A stretch of DNA of 64,000 nt from Anaerocolumna sedimenticola (GTDB lineage: Bacteria > Bacillota > Clostridia > Lachnospirales > Lachnospiraceae), in contig NZ_CP048000.1 in NCBI RefSeq assembly GCF_009931695.1, forward strand, positions 4,103,501 to 4,167,500. Direction: 5' to 3'. The position numbers and the translations under genes were made by a program. Below the pieces are notes generated by a model. It worked only from the letters and a program-made list of their open reading frames with translations. It did no database searches and had not been told where the DNA came from. Below are positions 10,793 to 20,613 of this stretch, piece by piece. The first letter of the stretch is position 1. Every line of letters starts with the position of its first letter.

Positions 10793-12148
10793 ATGAAAAC
10801 ATACCATACAAAACTGAATATAAATCCGTCATACCCTCTGATGAATCCTTATACCTGGGAAGATATTATTTTTTTTGATATAGAAACGACCGGTTTTTCC
10901 GCTAAAAATTCCTATCTTTATTTAATCGGCTGTTTATATTATAAAGATAATACCTGGGAGATGACCCAGTGGCTTGCAGATGACATGTACAGTGAATCTT
11001 TGATAATAAAAGCTTTCTTTCAAACAATTAAATCGTACAAGCGCCTGATACACTTTAATGGCACCGGTTTTGATATTCCGTTTATCCTGCAAAAATGTAA
11101 ACAACATTCTATTGATAATATGCTGGACTCAATTGAAAGTTACGATTTATATAAAAAAATAATTCCATTTAAAAAAGTTTTACCCTTACCAAATTATAAA
11201 TTAAAAACAATTGAGAATTTTGCAGGAATAAAACGAAAGGATACCTATACGGGGGAAGATCTGATACAAATTTATGCCAATTATTTAGGCCGTCTGCAGA
11301 TTGAAAAACTGAAAAAAAGTAATTCCGGTTTGCCTATCCCAACAAAAACCAATATTGATGATAGTATAACCCATATAGCTGATAGTATAACCCGGATAGA
11401 TAAGGATAATACCAAAAATTTATCATCCCATGAATTATCCGGATTGCTCCTTCTCCATAATTTTGAAGATGTAAAAGGATTGATACAGATTTCAGATATT
11501 CTGTATTATACGGATATTTTTGAAAAAGACTCCATATGTCATTTAACTTTATTGGAGAAAGCAGTAAATGAAAATCCTGAGTCAGAAGTCATTCGGGCGG
11601 ATAAGCTAAAAATTAATCAATTGGAAATACAGTTTAAACTCCCCTATACTTTACTAAAACCCATTACTTTAATCACACCGGTAAGCGGATTACTCTCCAC
11701 TCCTCTGTCCGGCTTACATTTCGGGGGTTCCGAAGAAATTAGATCGGTAAATAACACTTTTTACCTTAAATTAAAATTGGAAAGTGATGTGCTGACTGTG
11801 GAACTTCCCTTATATGAGGGTGAATTAAAGTACTTCTATGAAAATTACCGGGATTACTATTATCTTCCAACGGAAGATACTGCAATTCATAAAAGTGTAG
11901 CCCAATATGTAGATAAAGAATATAAAGTAAAAGCGAAACCAGGTACCTGCTACATGAAAAAAAGCAGCTTATTCCTGCCGCAGACGGACAATTGCTTCCT
12001 ACCGTTTTTTAAAGAAAATTATATGGATAAAATTACTTTCTTTGAAATGACAAATGAGGAATTTCAAAGCAATACAAAATTATATGTGTATATTAAATCA
12101 ATTTTACATTTTATAACTGGCAATAAAGAAACCAGGATAATACCCTAA
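10793..12148 (+). CDS. RNase H-like 3'-5' exonuclease domain protein (YprB family)
   Basis: 451 residues with a DEDD-type exonuclease fold (RNase_H_2, as in B. subtilis YprB). The metal-binding motifs are FFDIETTGF (about residues 27-35), HFNGTGFDIPFI (about 83-94) and HNFEDVKGLI (about 222-231). The remaining C-terminal half (from about residue 240) has no motif I recognise. It would be a cytoplasmic nuclease acting on DNA or RNA ends; the substrate is unknown. It starts with ATG after AAGGAAAAAACT and is transcribed divergently from the cardiolipin synthase fusion gene. It stands alone, without the dinG/yprA-like helicase partner found in some genomes. Family call good, role inferred. Confidence 0.8.
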   Translation: MKTYHTKLNINPSYPLMNPYTWEDIIFFDIETTGFSAKNSYLYLIGCLYYKDNTWEMTQWLADDMYSESLIIKAFFQTIKSYKRLIHFNGTGFDIPFILQKCKQHSIDNMLDSIESYDLYKKIIPFKKVLPLPNYKLKTIENFAGIKRKDTYTGEDLIQIYANYLGRLQIEKLKKSNSGLPIPTKTNIDDSITHIADSITRIDKDNTKNLSSHELSGLLLLHNFEDVKGLIQISDILYYTDIFEKDSICHLTLLEKAVNENPESEVIRADKLKINQLEIQFKLPYTLLKPITLITPVSGLLSTPLSGLHFGGSEEIRSVNNTFYLKLKLESDVLTVELPLYEGELKYFYENYRDYYYLPTEDTAIHKSVAQYVDKEYKVKAKPGTCYMKKSSLFLPQTDNCFLPFFKENYMDKITFFEMTNEEFQSNTKLYVYIKSILHFITGNKETRIIP

Positions 12149-12305
12149 TTGGTTTTGAATATCAAAAGACTGCCAAAATCCTGATAATAAATTTTAGTTT
12201 TTCCGATATAAGTATCACCTGAATAATATCATTAAAACGTACCATACTAACCACCAAACGGATAACTTATTTCAAAACTTGGTTATCCTAAGAAAGGAGA
12301 TTATT

Positions 12306-12461
12306 ATGGCAAAAAGTAAAGCTAAAAATACCACAACTAATAAAACGACAAATAAAACAACAAATAAAAACAATTCCAGTACCGATACCAAAAAGATACC
12401 GTCTTTTACCAGTGTGATACCTGATGAGGTAGAACGCCGTGATGGTCCTGGCGGAAATTAA
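12306..12461 (+). CDS. Small Thr/Asn/Lys-rich protein with DGPGGN tail
   Basis: 51 residues from the ATG at 12306, preceded by a good ribosome site (AGAAAGGAGA). The first half is a low-complexity TTNKT-type repeat; the second half is IPSFTSVIPDEVERRDGPGGN, which looks like a constrained tail. An upstream in-frame start at 12279 lacks a ribosome site. A GGATAAC/GTTATCC hairpin (12260-12288) lies just before the ribosome site, and a perfect bidirectional terminator follows the gene. No function can be assigned. The N-terminus looks disordered and basic, the tail acidic then Gly-rich. The strong SD and terminator argue that it is expressed. Confidence 0.6.
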   Translation: MAKSKAKNTTTNKTTNKTTNKNNSSTDTKKIPSFTSVIPDEVERRDGPGGN

Positions 12462-12562
12462 ACCATACACGCCAGTGACATCCCACCAAGAAAATTATCT
12501 TTTTGCATTTGTACGAATTCCCGGAGGGTTTTATCTCAGAGACGAACTTTCCTATAACTTAA

Positions 12563-12598
12563 AAAATGCCTAAAACCTTATATGGTTTTAGGCATTTT
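12563..12598. terminator. Bidirectional intrinsic terminator between the small ORF and rpmF
   Basis: A perfect 15-bp stem (12563-12577 with 12584-12598), loop TTATAT, with T tracts on both strands. It would end the + strand small-ORF transcript and the minus strand yceD-rpmF transcript. Confidence 0.9.
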
Positions 12599-12616
12599 GA
12601 CTTTTGTGATTGTTAA

Positions 12617-12799
12617 TTATTCAGCAGGAATAATTTCTTTCTTGTTATAAGATCCACAAGCTTTGCAAACTCTGTGTGGCATCATTAACGCACCACATTT
12701 GCTGCACTTAACTAAATTAGGGGCAGACATTTTCCAGTTTGCTCTACGACTGTCTCTTCTAGCTTTTGAAGATTTATTCTTTGGACAGATAGCTCCCAT
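12617..12799 (-). CDS. rpmF: 50S ribosomal protein L32
   Basis: 60 residues, the normal size of bL32. It starts MGAICPKNKSSKARRDSRRANWK and has the four-cysteine zinc ribbon KCSKCGALMMPHRVCKACGSY. It is a structural protein of the large ribosomal subunit near the peptidyl transferase region. It follows yceD by 2 nt, the usual yceD-rpmF pair, and shares its promoter. A strong terminator lies 20 bp downstream. The zinc-binding (C+) form is the one present; no C-minus paralogue is seen in the window. Confidence 0.98.
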   Translation of the reverse strand: MGAICPKNKSSKARRDSRRANWKMSAPNLVKCSKCGALMMPHRVCKACGSYNKKEIIPAE

Positions 12800-12801
12800 G
12801 A

Positions 12802-13329
12802 TTACACCTCCTTAAAATTATTGAATATATCTCGGATAACTGACATTCTGGGATCAGATACTTCCTTTTCGCAGTTGCAGGAACTCTTATTTAAATTCGT
12901 TCCGCAAACTTTGCATATACCTTTACAGTCCTCATCACACAGAACCTTCATGGGAAAGTCTATAAGTATTTCATTATAAACCAGTAAATCTACATCCAGA
13001 TTATATCCATCAATATAATTTTTTTCATCTAATTCCTCAATTCGGTCTTCAGACCCTTGACCTAAATCTAAATTTTGATTTATCTTTAGTTCAAACCAGG
13101 TTTCCACGTCTTCAAGGCATCGGTTGCACGGAATTATTATAGATAATTTTGCTTCGCCCTCCACTTTCATCTTACGTTCACCCAGGTGGGTTATAGTTAA
13201 ATCGACAAAAGATTTACTGGCAAAGGGATATTTAATTCCCTCCATACAAAAATTCTCTAGTTCGATAGGTGCTTGTATATGTTCGATTTTGCCTTTTACA
13301 GACATTATCTCAGATAAATTAATAATCAT
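12802..13329 (-). CDS. YceD/DUF177 family protein
   Basis: 175 residues of the YceD (DUF177) family, which is almost always encoded just before rpmF and is linked to 23S rRNA maturation in plants and bacteria. The core IPCNRCLEDVETWFELKI and the C-terminal cysteine cluster (LCDEDCKGICKVCGTNLNKSSCNCE) fit the family; the Cys residues probably bind zinc. The start ATG has GGAGATTGTC upstream. The next gene, rpmF, begins 2 nt after its stop, so the two are translationally linked. A consensus promoter lies 37 bp upstream of the start codon. Confidence 0.9.
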   Translation of the reverse strand: MIINLSEIMSVKGKIEHIQAPIELENFCMEGIKYPFASKSFVDLTITHLGERKMKVEGEAKLSIIIPCNRCLEDVETWFELKINQNLDLGQGSEDRIEELDEKNYIDGYNLDVDLLVYNEILIDFPMKVLCDEDCKGICKVCGTNLNKSSCNCEKEVSDPRMSVIRDIFNNFKEV

Positions 13330-13365
13330 GACAATCTCCTATCATCAAAAATTCGCACTTCTTAT

Positions 13366-13394
13366 ATTATAGTCAGGCAACCATGTTTTGTCAA
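13366..13394 (-). promoter_or_regulatory. Consensus promoter of yceD-rpmF
   Basis: Minus strand TTGACA (13394-13389), 17-bp spacer, TATAAT (13371-13366): a perfect sigma-A promoter, as expected for a ribosomal protein operon. Confidence 0.9.
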
Positions 13395-13457
13395 TGACTA
13401 TTTTATATTTTAAAATTTTATCGGTTCGTTATAACCGGAATAACTGAATGGTCACGA

Positions 13458-14645
13458 TTATAATAATGCTACAGTTTCTCTTGCAATTGCTAATTCTTCA
13501 TTGGTAGGTATTACACAAACCTTAACTTTAGAATCATCTGTAGTAATTACGATTTCCTTACCTCTTGTATTATTCTTCTCTGTGTCTACTTTTATACCAA
13601 GAAATTCTAAATAAGAAAGAACAGAAGCTCTTACTTTCATATCATTTTCGCCTAAACCTGCTGTAAATGAAATTGCATCTACACCATTCATGGCTGCTGC
13701 ATAAGAACCGATATATCTGGCAACACGGTAAATAAATACCTCTTTCGCTATTTTTGCTTTTTCATTGCCTGAATCGGCTGCCGCTTCTAAATCCCTGAAA
13801 TCACTGGATACACCGGACATACCATATACACCGGATTTCTTTTGTAAAATATTCATGATCTCTTCAATGGATTTGCCTTCTTTATTTGCAATAAACTCAA
13901 TAATAGCCGGATCAATGCTCCCGCTTCTTGTGCCCATTATTAAACCTTCCAGTGGTGTAAATCCCATACTGGTATCAACGGATTTTCCGTTTAATACGGC
14001 TGTAATACTTGCACCATTTCCCAAGTGGCAAACAATAACTTTGGAATTATTTGTATCCAGACCAGTTAAATCAAGAGTTTTCTTTGCAACATAGCTATGG
14101 CTGGTTCCATGGAAACCATATCTTCTAATTTTATATTTTTCATAATATTCATACGGAAGGCCATATAAATATGCCTTAGGAGGCATAGTCTGGTGGAAAG
14201 CGGTATCAAATACACCGACCATAGGAACACCCGGCATAATAGCCTGGCAAGCACGGATACCGATTAAGTTAGCAGGGTTGTGTAACGGAGCCAAATCATT
14301 ACATTCTTCAATAGCGGCAATAACTTCTTCCGTAATTACTACGGAGGATGCAAATTTTTCACCGCCGTGAACTACTCTATGTCCAACTGCACCAATTTCA
14401 CTAAGGGATTTTATAACGCCATGATTGTTATCTGTAAGTGCGTCAAGTACCATTTTAATAGCTGCTTCATGATTCCCCATAGGCGCTTCCATTACCACTT
14501 TTTCACCGCCGGCAGGTGTATGATTTAAACGTCCATCAATACCGATTCTTTCGCAGAGGCCGACAGCTAATGCTTTCTCACTCTCGGAATCAATTAATTG
14601 ATATTTTAAGGAAGAGCTTCCACAGTTAATTACTAAAACTTTCAT
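13458..14645 (-). CDS. ackA: Acetate kinase
   Basis: 395 residues, full length. AckA converts acetyl phosphate and ADP to acetate and ATP, the main energy-yielding step of acetate fermentation. Visible signatures are the N-terminal [26 protein letters not shown], the catalytic-Arg region, [27 protein letters not shown] and the C-terminal [13 protein letters not shown]. It sits downstream of pta in the usual pta-ackA order, with 115 nt between them holding a hairpin. Ribosome site AAAGGAGAAAA. A weak CGGTT/AACCG hairpin at 13422-13437 may end the transcript. Confidence 0.98.
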   Translation of the reverse strand: MKVLVINCGSSSLKYQLIDSESEKALAVGLCERIGIDGRLNHTPAGGEKVVMEAPMGNHEAAIKMVLDALTDNNHGVIKSLSEIGAVGHRVVHGGEKFASSVVITEEVIAAIEECNDLAPLHNPANLIGIRACQAIMPGVPMVGVFDTAFHQTMPPKAYLYGLPYEYYEKYKIRRYGFHGTSHSYVAKKTLDLTGLDTNNSKVIVCHLGNGASITAVLNGKSVDTSMGFTPLEGLIMGTRSGSIDPAIIEFIANKEGKSIEEIMNILQKKSGVYGMSGVSSDFRDLEAAADSGNEKAKIAKEVFIYRVARYIGSYAAAMNGVDAISFTAGLGENDMKVRASVLSYLEFLGIKVDTEKNNTRGKEIVITTDDSKVKVCVIPTNEELAIARETVALL

Positions 14646-14710
14646 TATTTTTCTCCTTTATTGTAAATAATATAACTATGTTGTATGACACAGTTTTCAA
14701 AATAAACTGG

Positions 14711-14745
14711 AAAAGGCAGGTTCTGTTACATATCCTACCTTTTTA
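14711..14745 (-). terminator. Hairpin between pta and ackA
   Basis: The minus-strand RNA can pair AAAAGG-t-AGG with CCT-g-CCTTTT. The T run is short, so this may be a partial terminator or RNA-processing hairpin that sets the pta:ackA ratio. Confidence 0.4.
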
Positions 14746-14760
14746 TTCCTATTTATTAAA

Positions 14761-15841
<1,081 letters not shown>

Positions 15842-15994
15842 TATGCCAAGAACTGCAAACAGAATGTTTTTACAATTCAAAAGCAAAATCTCAGATACAT
15901 TATAGTCCAAATGCTTGTGGTATACAAGTAAGAATTAAATAATTTTTTATAAAAAAGTATCTGTTTTAAATATTATAATTAGTTATCTTACTTC

Positions 15995-17251
15995 TTAAAC
16001 CAAAGAAACTAACTTTTTATAAAGATTTCCATACTTTGATTTTATATCTGCATAAATATGTATGGGTTTATAAGTACTTTTATTTACATTTTCCATAATT
16101 TCATCAAAATGACATATGACACAATCAACCGTATCCGGGCAAACCTTACCATTTGCCGAATCCCTGGTTATAATATTTAAAATTGTTTCCTTATTAAAGG
16201 ATTCTTTATAACTTCGTTTCCCGCATAATGCACTGATAATATCCGCTATTGCAAGAATTTTTTGGGGCAGGGTTAATTCTTCTTTTTTTAACCCACGGTA
16301 ATATCCTGATCCATCTAATTTTTCATGGTGCCTTATTGCAATTTCCAAGATATCCGGCTGTATATAATCCCCTAATATATATTCGCTCATCATAACATGA
16401 TTCTTCATAATATTCATTTCTTCATCCGTTAATTTTCTGGGGGCTTCTAATATGGGAATTGGTGTGGAAATTTTACCGATATCATGTAATAAAGCACCAT
16501 AATGAAGAATACTTCTTTCATATTCCTTTAAATTCATAAGTTTACCGATTTCATCAGCGATACTGACTGTCGTAATCGTATGCATTACGGTATATTCACT
16601 TCTAAAATCTATCGAATAAATTAACATTTCCAGATACATTTCAATTTCATTTTGTGAAAAGTTTACTTCTTCAAAAATCCGGTTCAATTCTTCCAGATAT
16701 GACTGATCCTTTATATGCTTAAGTATATGGAACTTTTCATCAGCTCTTTTAAATGCATCGATTGCTTCCTGTGAAAATTTAACATCTCTATAATCTTCCA
16801 TTAGTCTGTCTATATCCGGATTTTCAGAGTTCATCAGGCATACATCAATCCGGTCTGCCAGGTTTAAATATCCCGCAATTTTTCCAGACGGACTATTTAA
16901 CCTGTTTAGTTTACTGTAATCAAGATGATGATACAATACAATTTCCGCTAAATCGTCAAGTGGAGATAAATATTTAAGAAACAGGTATCCATAGATGGAA
17001 TGCCCCCATACATTCACCGTTTCAAATTGTATCATTTTATCTAGTTCTTCGTTTTTGTAAGCCCCAATATCATGTAACAGCGCTGTAAAGGTATAGGAAA
17101 GAATTTGTTCATTGGTATACCTGTTTTCACAGGTTAACATTTTATGTAGCAAATAACTTACCCTTTCCCCATGGTGTATAAGTCTGTCGTCAATTAAATT
17201 AAGGGTTTTTCTAATTATATTAACCACGTTTCTGCTGCTGATAATATCCAT
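15995..17251 (-). CDS. Tandem HD-domain protein, C-terminal HD-GYP-like phosphodiesterase
   Basis: 418 residues with two HD domains. The first (residues about 1-190) has the metal pattern HHGERV ... LLHDIGAY ... GHS ... YHHLDYSKL. The second (about 215-400) is HD-GYP-like: LLHDIGKISTP, then MMSEYIL and RHHEKLDGSGYYRGL. HD-GYP enzymes hydrolyse cyclic di-GMP; here the name-giving GYP is GYY, which may change specificity. No sensor or membrane segment is visible, so input may come from the first HD domain. The gene stands alone between pta and the agr locus. The metal-binding residues are intact; the substrate is inferred. Confidence 0.8.
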   Translation of the reverse strand: MDIISSRNVVNIIRKTLNLIDDRLIHHGERVSYLLHKMLTCENRYTNEQILSYTFTALLHDIGAYKNEELDKMIQFETVNVWGHSIYGYLFLKYLSPLDDLAEIVLYHHLDYSKLNRLNSPSGKIAGYLNLADRIDVCLMNSENPDIDRLMEDYRDVKFSQEAIDAFKRADEKFHILKHIKDQSYLEELNRIFEEVNFSQNEIEMYLEMLIYSIDFRSEYTVMHTITTVSIADEIGKLMNLKEYERSILHYGALLHDIGKISTPIPILEAPRKLTDEEMNIMKNHVMMSEYILGDYIQPDILEIAIRHHEKLDGSGYYRGLKKEELTLPQKILAIADIISALCGKRSYKESFNKETILNIITRDSANGKVCPDTVDCVICHFDEIMENVNKSTYKPIHIYADIKSKYGNLYKKLVSLV

Positions 17252-17348
17252 TTTTCATCCCCACTTTTATTCCTGCCGCAAATTATATTATAAATTTATC
17301 CATTTTATAGTAACATACGAAGGTTTGAGAAACAAGCATTTGATAGAA

Positions 17349-17444
17349 AAAGATGGGGCTGTTGTAAAATCTTTCATTTATCGAATCGGCATTATTAACT
17401 AATGACAGCGATAAACTTTAAGTTTTTTACAAATCCCCATCTTT
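17349..17444 (-). terminator. Long hairpin terminator after agrD
   Basis: AAAGATGGGG plus about ten more bases (from 17349) pairs with the inverted copy ending at 17444. A nested TTTATCG/CGATAAA stem lies inside, so the whole 96 nt folds as one rod. On the minus strand it ends in TTTTT. It would end the agrD (and perhaps agrBD) transcript. Confidence 0.6.
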
Positions 17445-17520
17445 AACCCAAGACATTTAATTGTAGGATATTAAGCAAAAAAATGGATTGAAAATACTTG
17501 GTTCCTTAATCCCTAATAAA

Positions 17521-17667
17521 TTAGAATTTTCTTAATTTATTAACGGATTGCGGAAGTTTTGGCTGATACCCAAAAAATACGCAAGCTGAATTGGCAGTTT
17601 TTTTAGCAGTTCCCATAGCTACTTTTGATACTACATTTAAAACCTTTTTTTCCATTTCATTTTTCAT
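17521..17667 (-). CDS. agrD: AgrD-like cyclic (thio)lactone autoinducer pre-peptide
   Basis: A 48-residue ORF below the usual size cut-off. It has GGAGG 7 nt before its ATG. The N-terminus is an amphipathic Lys-rich helix (MKNEMEKKVLNVVSKVAMG). Then comes NSACVFFGY with a single Cys (C29), followed by a tail with the AgrD-type P-x-x-P pattern (QPKLPQSVNKLRKF). In the agr scheme AgrB cuts after the residue that closes a ring with C29, most likely Gly33, giving something like (x)n-C-V-F-F-G. The tail is basic, unlike the acidic tail in staphylococci. It lies 137 bp after agrB with its own promoter and LytTR operator. Identity is strongly supported by context. Confidence 0.88.
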   Translation of the reverse strand: MKNEMEKKVLNVVSKVAMGTAKKTANSACVFFGYQPKLPQSVNKLRKF

Positions 17668-17732
17668 ACTACTACCTCCATTTTTTAAATTATTTGGTTT
17701 ATAGTTTTATGTAAAGGTATTTATGATTTTCA

Positions 17733-17760
17733 ATTATACAATAATTGGTAATTTTTACAA
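17733..17760 (-). promoter_or_regulatory. Promoter of agrD
   Basis: Minus strand TTGTAA (17760-17755), 16-bp spacer, TATAAT (17738-17733). The start would be near 17726, about 60 nt before the agrD ATG and inside the agrB-agrD gap. Confidence 0.65.
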
Positions 17761-17770
17761 TACATTTTGC

Positions 17771-17803
17771 GTATTCTACATGTTTTTTGTCTATTCTACA
17801 TGT
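17771..17803 (-). promoter_or_regulatory. LytTR (AgrA)-type direct repeats before agrD
   Basis: TATTCTACATGT occurs at 17772-17783 and again at 17792-17803, a 20-bp period (two helical turns). It ends 11 bp upstream of the agrD -35 box, the usual place for an activator of the LytTR family. The same motif precedes agrB. Confidence 0.7.
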
Positions 17804-17804
17804 C

Positions 17805-18395
17805 CTAACCCTGAATCATAGATTTTCTAGATTTTAAGTTAATACCGGCTAATGCAATCAGAAGTTCAAAGGTTAAACTTAATGTAATTATAAAGCTTAA
17901 TTCATTCCATAATAACATCTTAAAAATCAATACCAAAGCTAGTTCTATTATGATAAGAAAGCCGGCTTTACTTTTATAATATGTTAATTCCGTATCATCA
18001 AGCGGTTTGTTCTCAGATTCCACCGGAACAATTAAAAATAAAATTAAGCTGGAAGCTAAGGAAAGAATAGCGCTATATTCCATAATACTCACTGGACTAA
18101 AACGTACCAAACACAAAAATGTTAGTACTGCCAAACAGGATAAAAAATAGCACTTTAACGGTGTTTTTGCATGGTAACCTCCGGAATTCTCCCTTAGTGG
18201 TACAAACGCTATTAAAAAGATAACCAACTCCGGTAAAAGTCTAAAACAAATCCCTAAAATTAAATACGAAACAATATGACAAGCTCTCATAAGAAAATTT
18301 TCGATTCCAAACTGATAAATTTCAAAATCTTCCTGCTTAATCATATTATTTTTAATTAGTCTGTTTGTAAGGCTCACTGATGCTTTACTAAACAT
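17805..18395 (-). CDS. agrB: AgrB-like membrane peptidase
   Basis: 196 residues, six to seven predicted membrane segments. The catalytic pair of AgrB cysteine peptidases is visible: H75 in ENSGGYHAKTP and C82 in LKCYFL, at nearly the same positions as in S. aureus AgrB. AgrB removes the C-terminal tail of AgrD and closes the (thio)lactone ring at the cytoplasmic membrane. The ribosome site is a strong GGGGGGAGG. It lies between agrC (upstream) and agrD (downstream) and has its own LytTR repeats and -10 box. All expected features are present. Confidence 0.93.
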   Translation of the reverse strand: MFSKASVSLTNRLIKNNMIKQEDFEIYQFGIENFLMRACHIVSYLILGICFRLLPELVIFLIAFVPLRENSGGYHAKTPLKCYFLSCLAVLTFLCLVRFSPVSIMEYSAILSLASSLILFLIVPVESENKPLDDTELTYYKSKAGFLIIIELALVLIFKMLLWNELSFIITLSLTFELLIALAGINLKSRKSMIQG

Positions 18396-18448
18396 AAAAA
18401 ACCTCCCCCCTATTTTATAACCCCTTATCTTAGTTTGATTATTACTAG

Positions 18449-18454
18449 ATTATA
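18449..18454 (-). promoter_or_regulatory. -10 box of agrB promoter
   Basis: Minus strand TATAAT. No good -35 lies 17 bp upstream (ATATTT), which fits a promoter needing an activator at the LytTR repeats (18491-18523). Confidence 0.5.
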
Positions 18455-18490
18455 TTTTACAGTTTTATGGTAAATATTTCAATATAGCTT

Positions 18491-18523
18491 GTCTATTCTA
18501 CACGTTTTTTGTCTATTCTACAT
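18491..18523 (-). promoter_or_regulatory. LytTR (AgrA)-type direct repeats before agrB
   Basis: GTCTATTCTACA occurs at 18491-18502 and 18511-18522, again a 20-bp period. It lies between agrC and agrB, about 100 bp before the agrB start. The core TATTCTACA is shared with the agrD operator; no copy was seen before agrA. Confidence 0.7.
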
Positions 18524-18535
18524 ATTGCTTAATTA

Positions 18536-19852
18536 TTACTCTTCCTGCCGCCCTTGTTTGGATAATATAATACTACATACAAACATATTACCTTCCTTCT
18601 GGATATTAAAATCACCGTTATATTTACTGATTACTTTAGTAACATTTGGTATACCGATACCACTATGATTTTTCTTATTAGACTTCATGTTCAAGCCGAT
18701 ATCGGATAAGGTTTCATTGATCGTATTTTTAATATTGATAACGATTAAATTATTAAAAGCCCCTACCTGAACAATTATGGATTTTTCCCCCTCCAGCTCC
18801 TGACAGGCCTCAAGCGCATTATCCAGTAAATTTGCAAAAATAGTGGTTAAATCAATATTATCGATAAAATCCAGATTAACCTCTTCTATCTTACAGGTAA
18901 AATTAATTTTTTCCTGTTCCGCAATGCGGATCTTATCATTTAGAATAATATTCAACATACGGTTATCGGTATATTCATCCAGTTTAAAGGAATCCAGCTT
19001 ATTTCTTACTTTTTGGGAATATTCTGCCGCAGTTTTATTTTCTTTCTGATTATACAACTCCTCTATAGCCCGGATATGTCTTTTTACATCATGTAATATA
19101 CTTAGTGATTCCCGGTATTGCTGTTCAATATTATCATAATACTGATACTGCATTCTGGATTGTTGAATAAATAAATGGTTTTCGTATTGCAGTCTGTTGT
19201 TTTCAGATGCGAATTCCAGTATTTTCAAAAAATGAGTATTAATTATTACGATTCCTGCAATCGTTATCAACGCCAGTAAAGTATACCAATCCGATATATT
19301 TTTCTTCAGCAAAATAGACAGAATATATATGTTAATTACACTAAAAACGGCATATACAAATGCAAAAAAATACTGCTGATAGGTTAATTCATTAATATTT
19401 TTCTTTTTCATAATCCGCAGAATTACCGTATGACTGATAAAAATTACAATTACCTGTGTAATAGTAATATTAAATAAAGCTTTCATTTTAAGTGATGCCG
19501 TAGTAATATGTAATGTCTTATATAAAAAATTCAGTAAAACAATCCCTATAGATTCACAGGCACCCATACAGATTACGATACTTACGATAAAAATTAATTT
19601 TTTCTTATTACTGCCAATATAAAATTTCATCGCAATATATTCTGATATAATAATTACTGATATAATATTAATCCATACATTATTCAGTGCATTGATACCA
19701 GCAAGTATACATATAAATACAGCTTTCACCAGGTGGTATAACTTTTTATCCCTACAACTGCGTTCAAATAATTGATCCAGAAAATCCATAATAATACTGA
19801 CAGATACCATGCCGGATAAAAACAATCCAACCATATAAATTATATTTTTCAT
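18536..19852 (-). CDS. agrC: AgrC-like sensor histidine kinase (GHKL type)
   Basis: 438 residues from the ATG with AGAGG 7 nt upstream; a TTG ten codons earlier overlaps the agrA stop (TTGA). The N-terminal 215 residues form about six membrane segments, the peptide sensor. The H-box is SILHDVKRHIRAIEEL (His254 and His259 from the ATG), followed by a GHKL ATPase with N-box FANLLDNALEACQE and G-box SGIGIPNVTKVISKYNGDF. This domain type is found in AgrC-like kinases. It should bind the external cyclic peptide and phosphorylate AgrA. It forms an operon with agrA, in inverted order to staphylococci. Confidence 0.92.
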   Translation of the reverse strand: MKNIIYMVGLFLSGMVSVSIIMDFLDQLFERSCRDKKLYHLVKAVFICILAGINALNNVWINIISVIIISEYIAMKFYIGSNKKKLIFIVSIVICMGACESIGIVLLNFLYKTLHITTASLKMKALFNITITQVIVIFISHTVILRIMKKKNINELTYQQYFFAFVYAVFSVINIYILSILLKKNISDWYTLLALITIAGIVIINTHFLKILEFASENNRLQYENHLFIQQSRMQYQYYDNIEQQYRESLSILHDVKRHIRAIEELYNQKENKTAAEYSQKVRNKLDSFKLDEYTDNRMLNIILNDKIRIAEQEKINFTCKIEEVNLDFIDNIDLTTIFANLLDNALEACQELEGEKSIIVQVGAFNNLIVINIKNTINETLSDIGLNMKSNKKNHSGIGIPNVTKVISKYNGDFNIQKEGNMFVCSIILSKQGRQEE

Positions 19853-19878
19853 TCCTACACCTCTGCTTTTATTACCAA

Positions 19879-20613
19879 TCAATTACTTTCCAGTTTCTTT
19901 TGTAAAAATTCCCGCATGATCCGCTTAAAATCCGCTGCTCTCTTTTGTGCTACCGGTACGATGTCATAATTTAACATAATTATCTCATCTTTCACATAAT
20001 CTTTCATGTTATTTATGTTTACTACAAAGCTCTGATGAGGTGTAACAAAATCATATTGATGAAGCTTTTCTTCTACTGAAGTTATGGTTTCAGATAACAT
20101 AAAATTACCTTTTTTTGTAACTGCCTTAAGCTTACGGTCCACCCGTTCGAAATAGTAAATATCATCAATAGCCAGCCTTATACTGTTTTTTCCTGCATTA
20201 AATGCAACGATATGATATTTATATTCCTCATTTAATTTTTTTCGCAGTATTTTTTCCAATGCTTCATCCAGTTGATTATAGATTAGATCTTTTGTTACCG
20301 GTTTCTCCAGATAATCAAAGGCATGTACGGAAAGCGCTTCTTTGGTTAAGCCAGCATAACTGGTTAAATAAATTATTTCTACCGTTTTATTTTTCTTACG
20401 TAAACGTCTGGCTGTCTCAATTCCATCCATACCTGCCATAATGATGTCCAGAAATATTATATCATACTCTTTCTCTTCGGACATCAGGCTCTCCCCATTA
20501 TGAAATACATCACACCTGATCTCCTCATTCCGATCTTTCATGTATTGATTAATAATTTCCATCATTTCATCGGTTATGGAGATATCATCATCACATATTG
20601 CTATATTAATCAA
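19879..20613 (-). CDS. agrA: AgrA-like response regulator, LytTR DNA-binding
   Basis: 244 residues. The receiver domain has the acidic pocket CDDD, phosphoacceptor D56 (IIFLDIIMAGMDG) and K104-P105 (YLEKP). Residues about 140-238 form a LytTR DNA-binding domain (IRLAIDDIYYFERVDRKLKAVTKKGNF ... FVTPHQSFVVNINNMKDY). It probably binds the 20-bp spaced direct repeats before agrB and agrD. It is the first gene of the agrAC operon. A weak -35 (TTCCAA, 20668-20673) and TATAAT (20645-20650) lie upstream on the minus strand. No LytTR repeat is seen there, so the sensing pair may be constitutive. Confidence 0.93.
   Translation of the reverse strand: MINIAICDDDISITDEMMEIINQYMKDRNEEIRCDVFHNGESLMSEEKEYDIIFLDIIMAGMDGIETARRLRKKNKTVEIIYLTSYAGLTKEALSVHAFDYLEKPVTKDLIYNQLDEALEKILRKKLNEEYKYHIVAFNAGKNSIRLAIDDIYYFERVDRKLKAVTKKGNFMLSETITSVEEKLHQYDFVTPHQSFVVNINNMKDYVKDEIIMLNYDIVPVAQKRAADFKRIMREFLQKKLESN

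Noticed and set aside
12288..12470. Minus-strand ORF of 60 codons
   Set aside because: It is the shadow of the + strand 51-residue gene and lacks a ribosome site.
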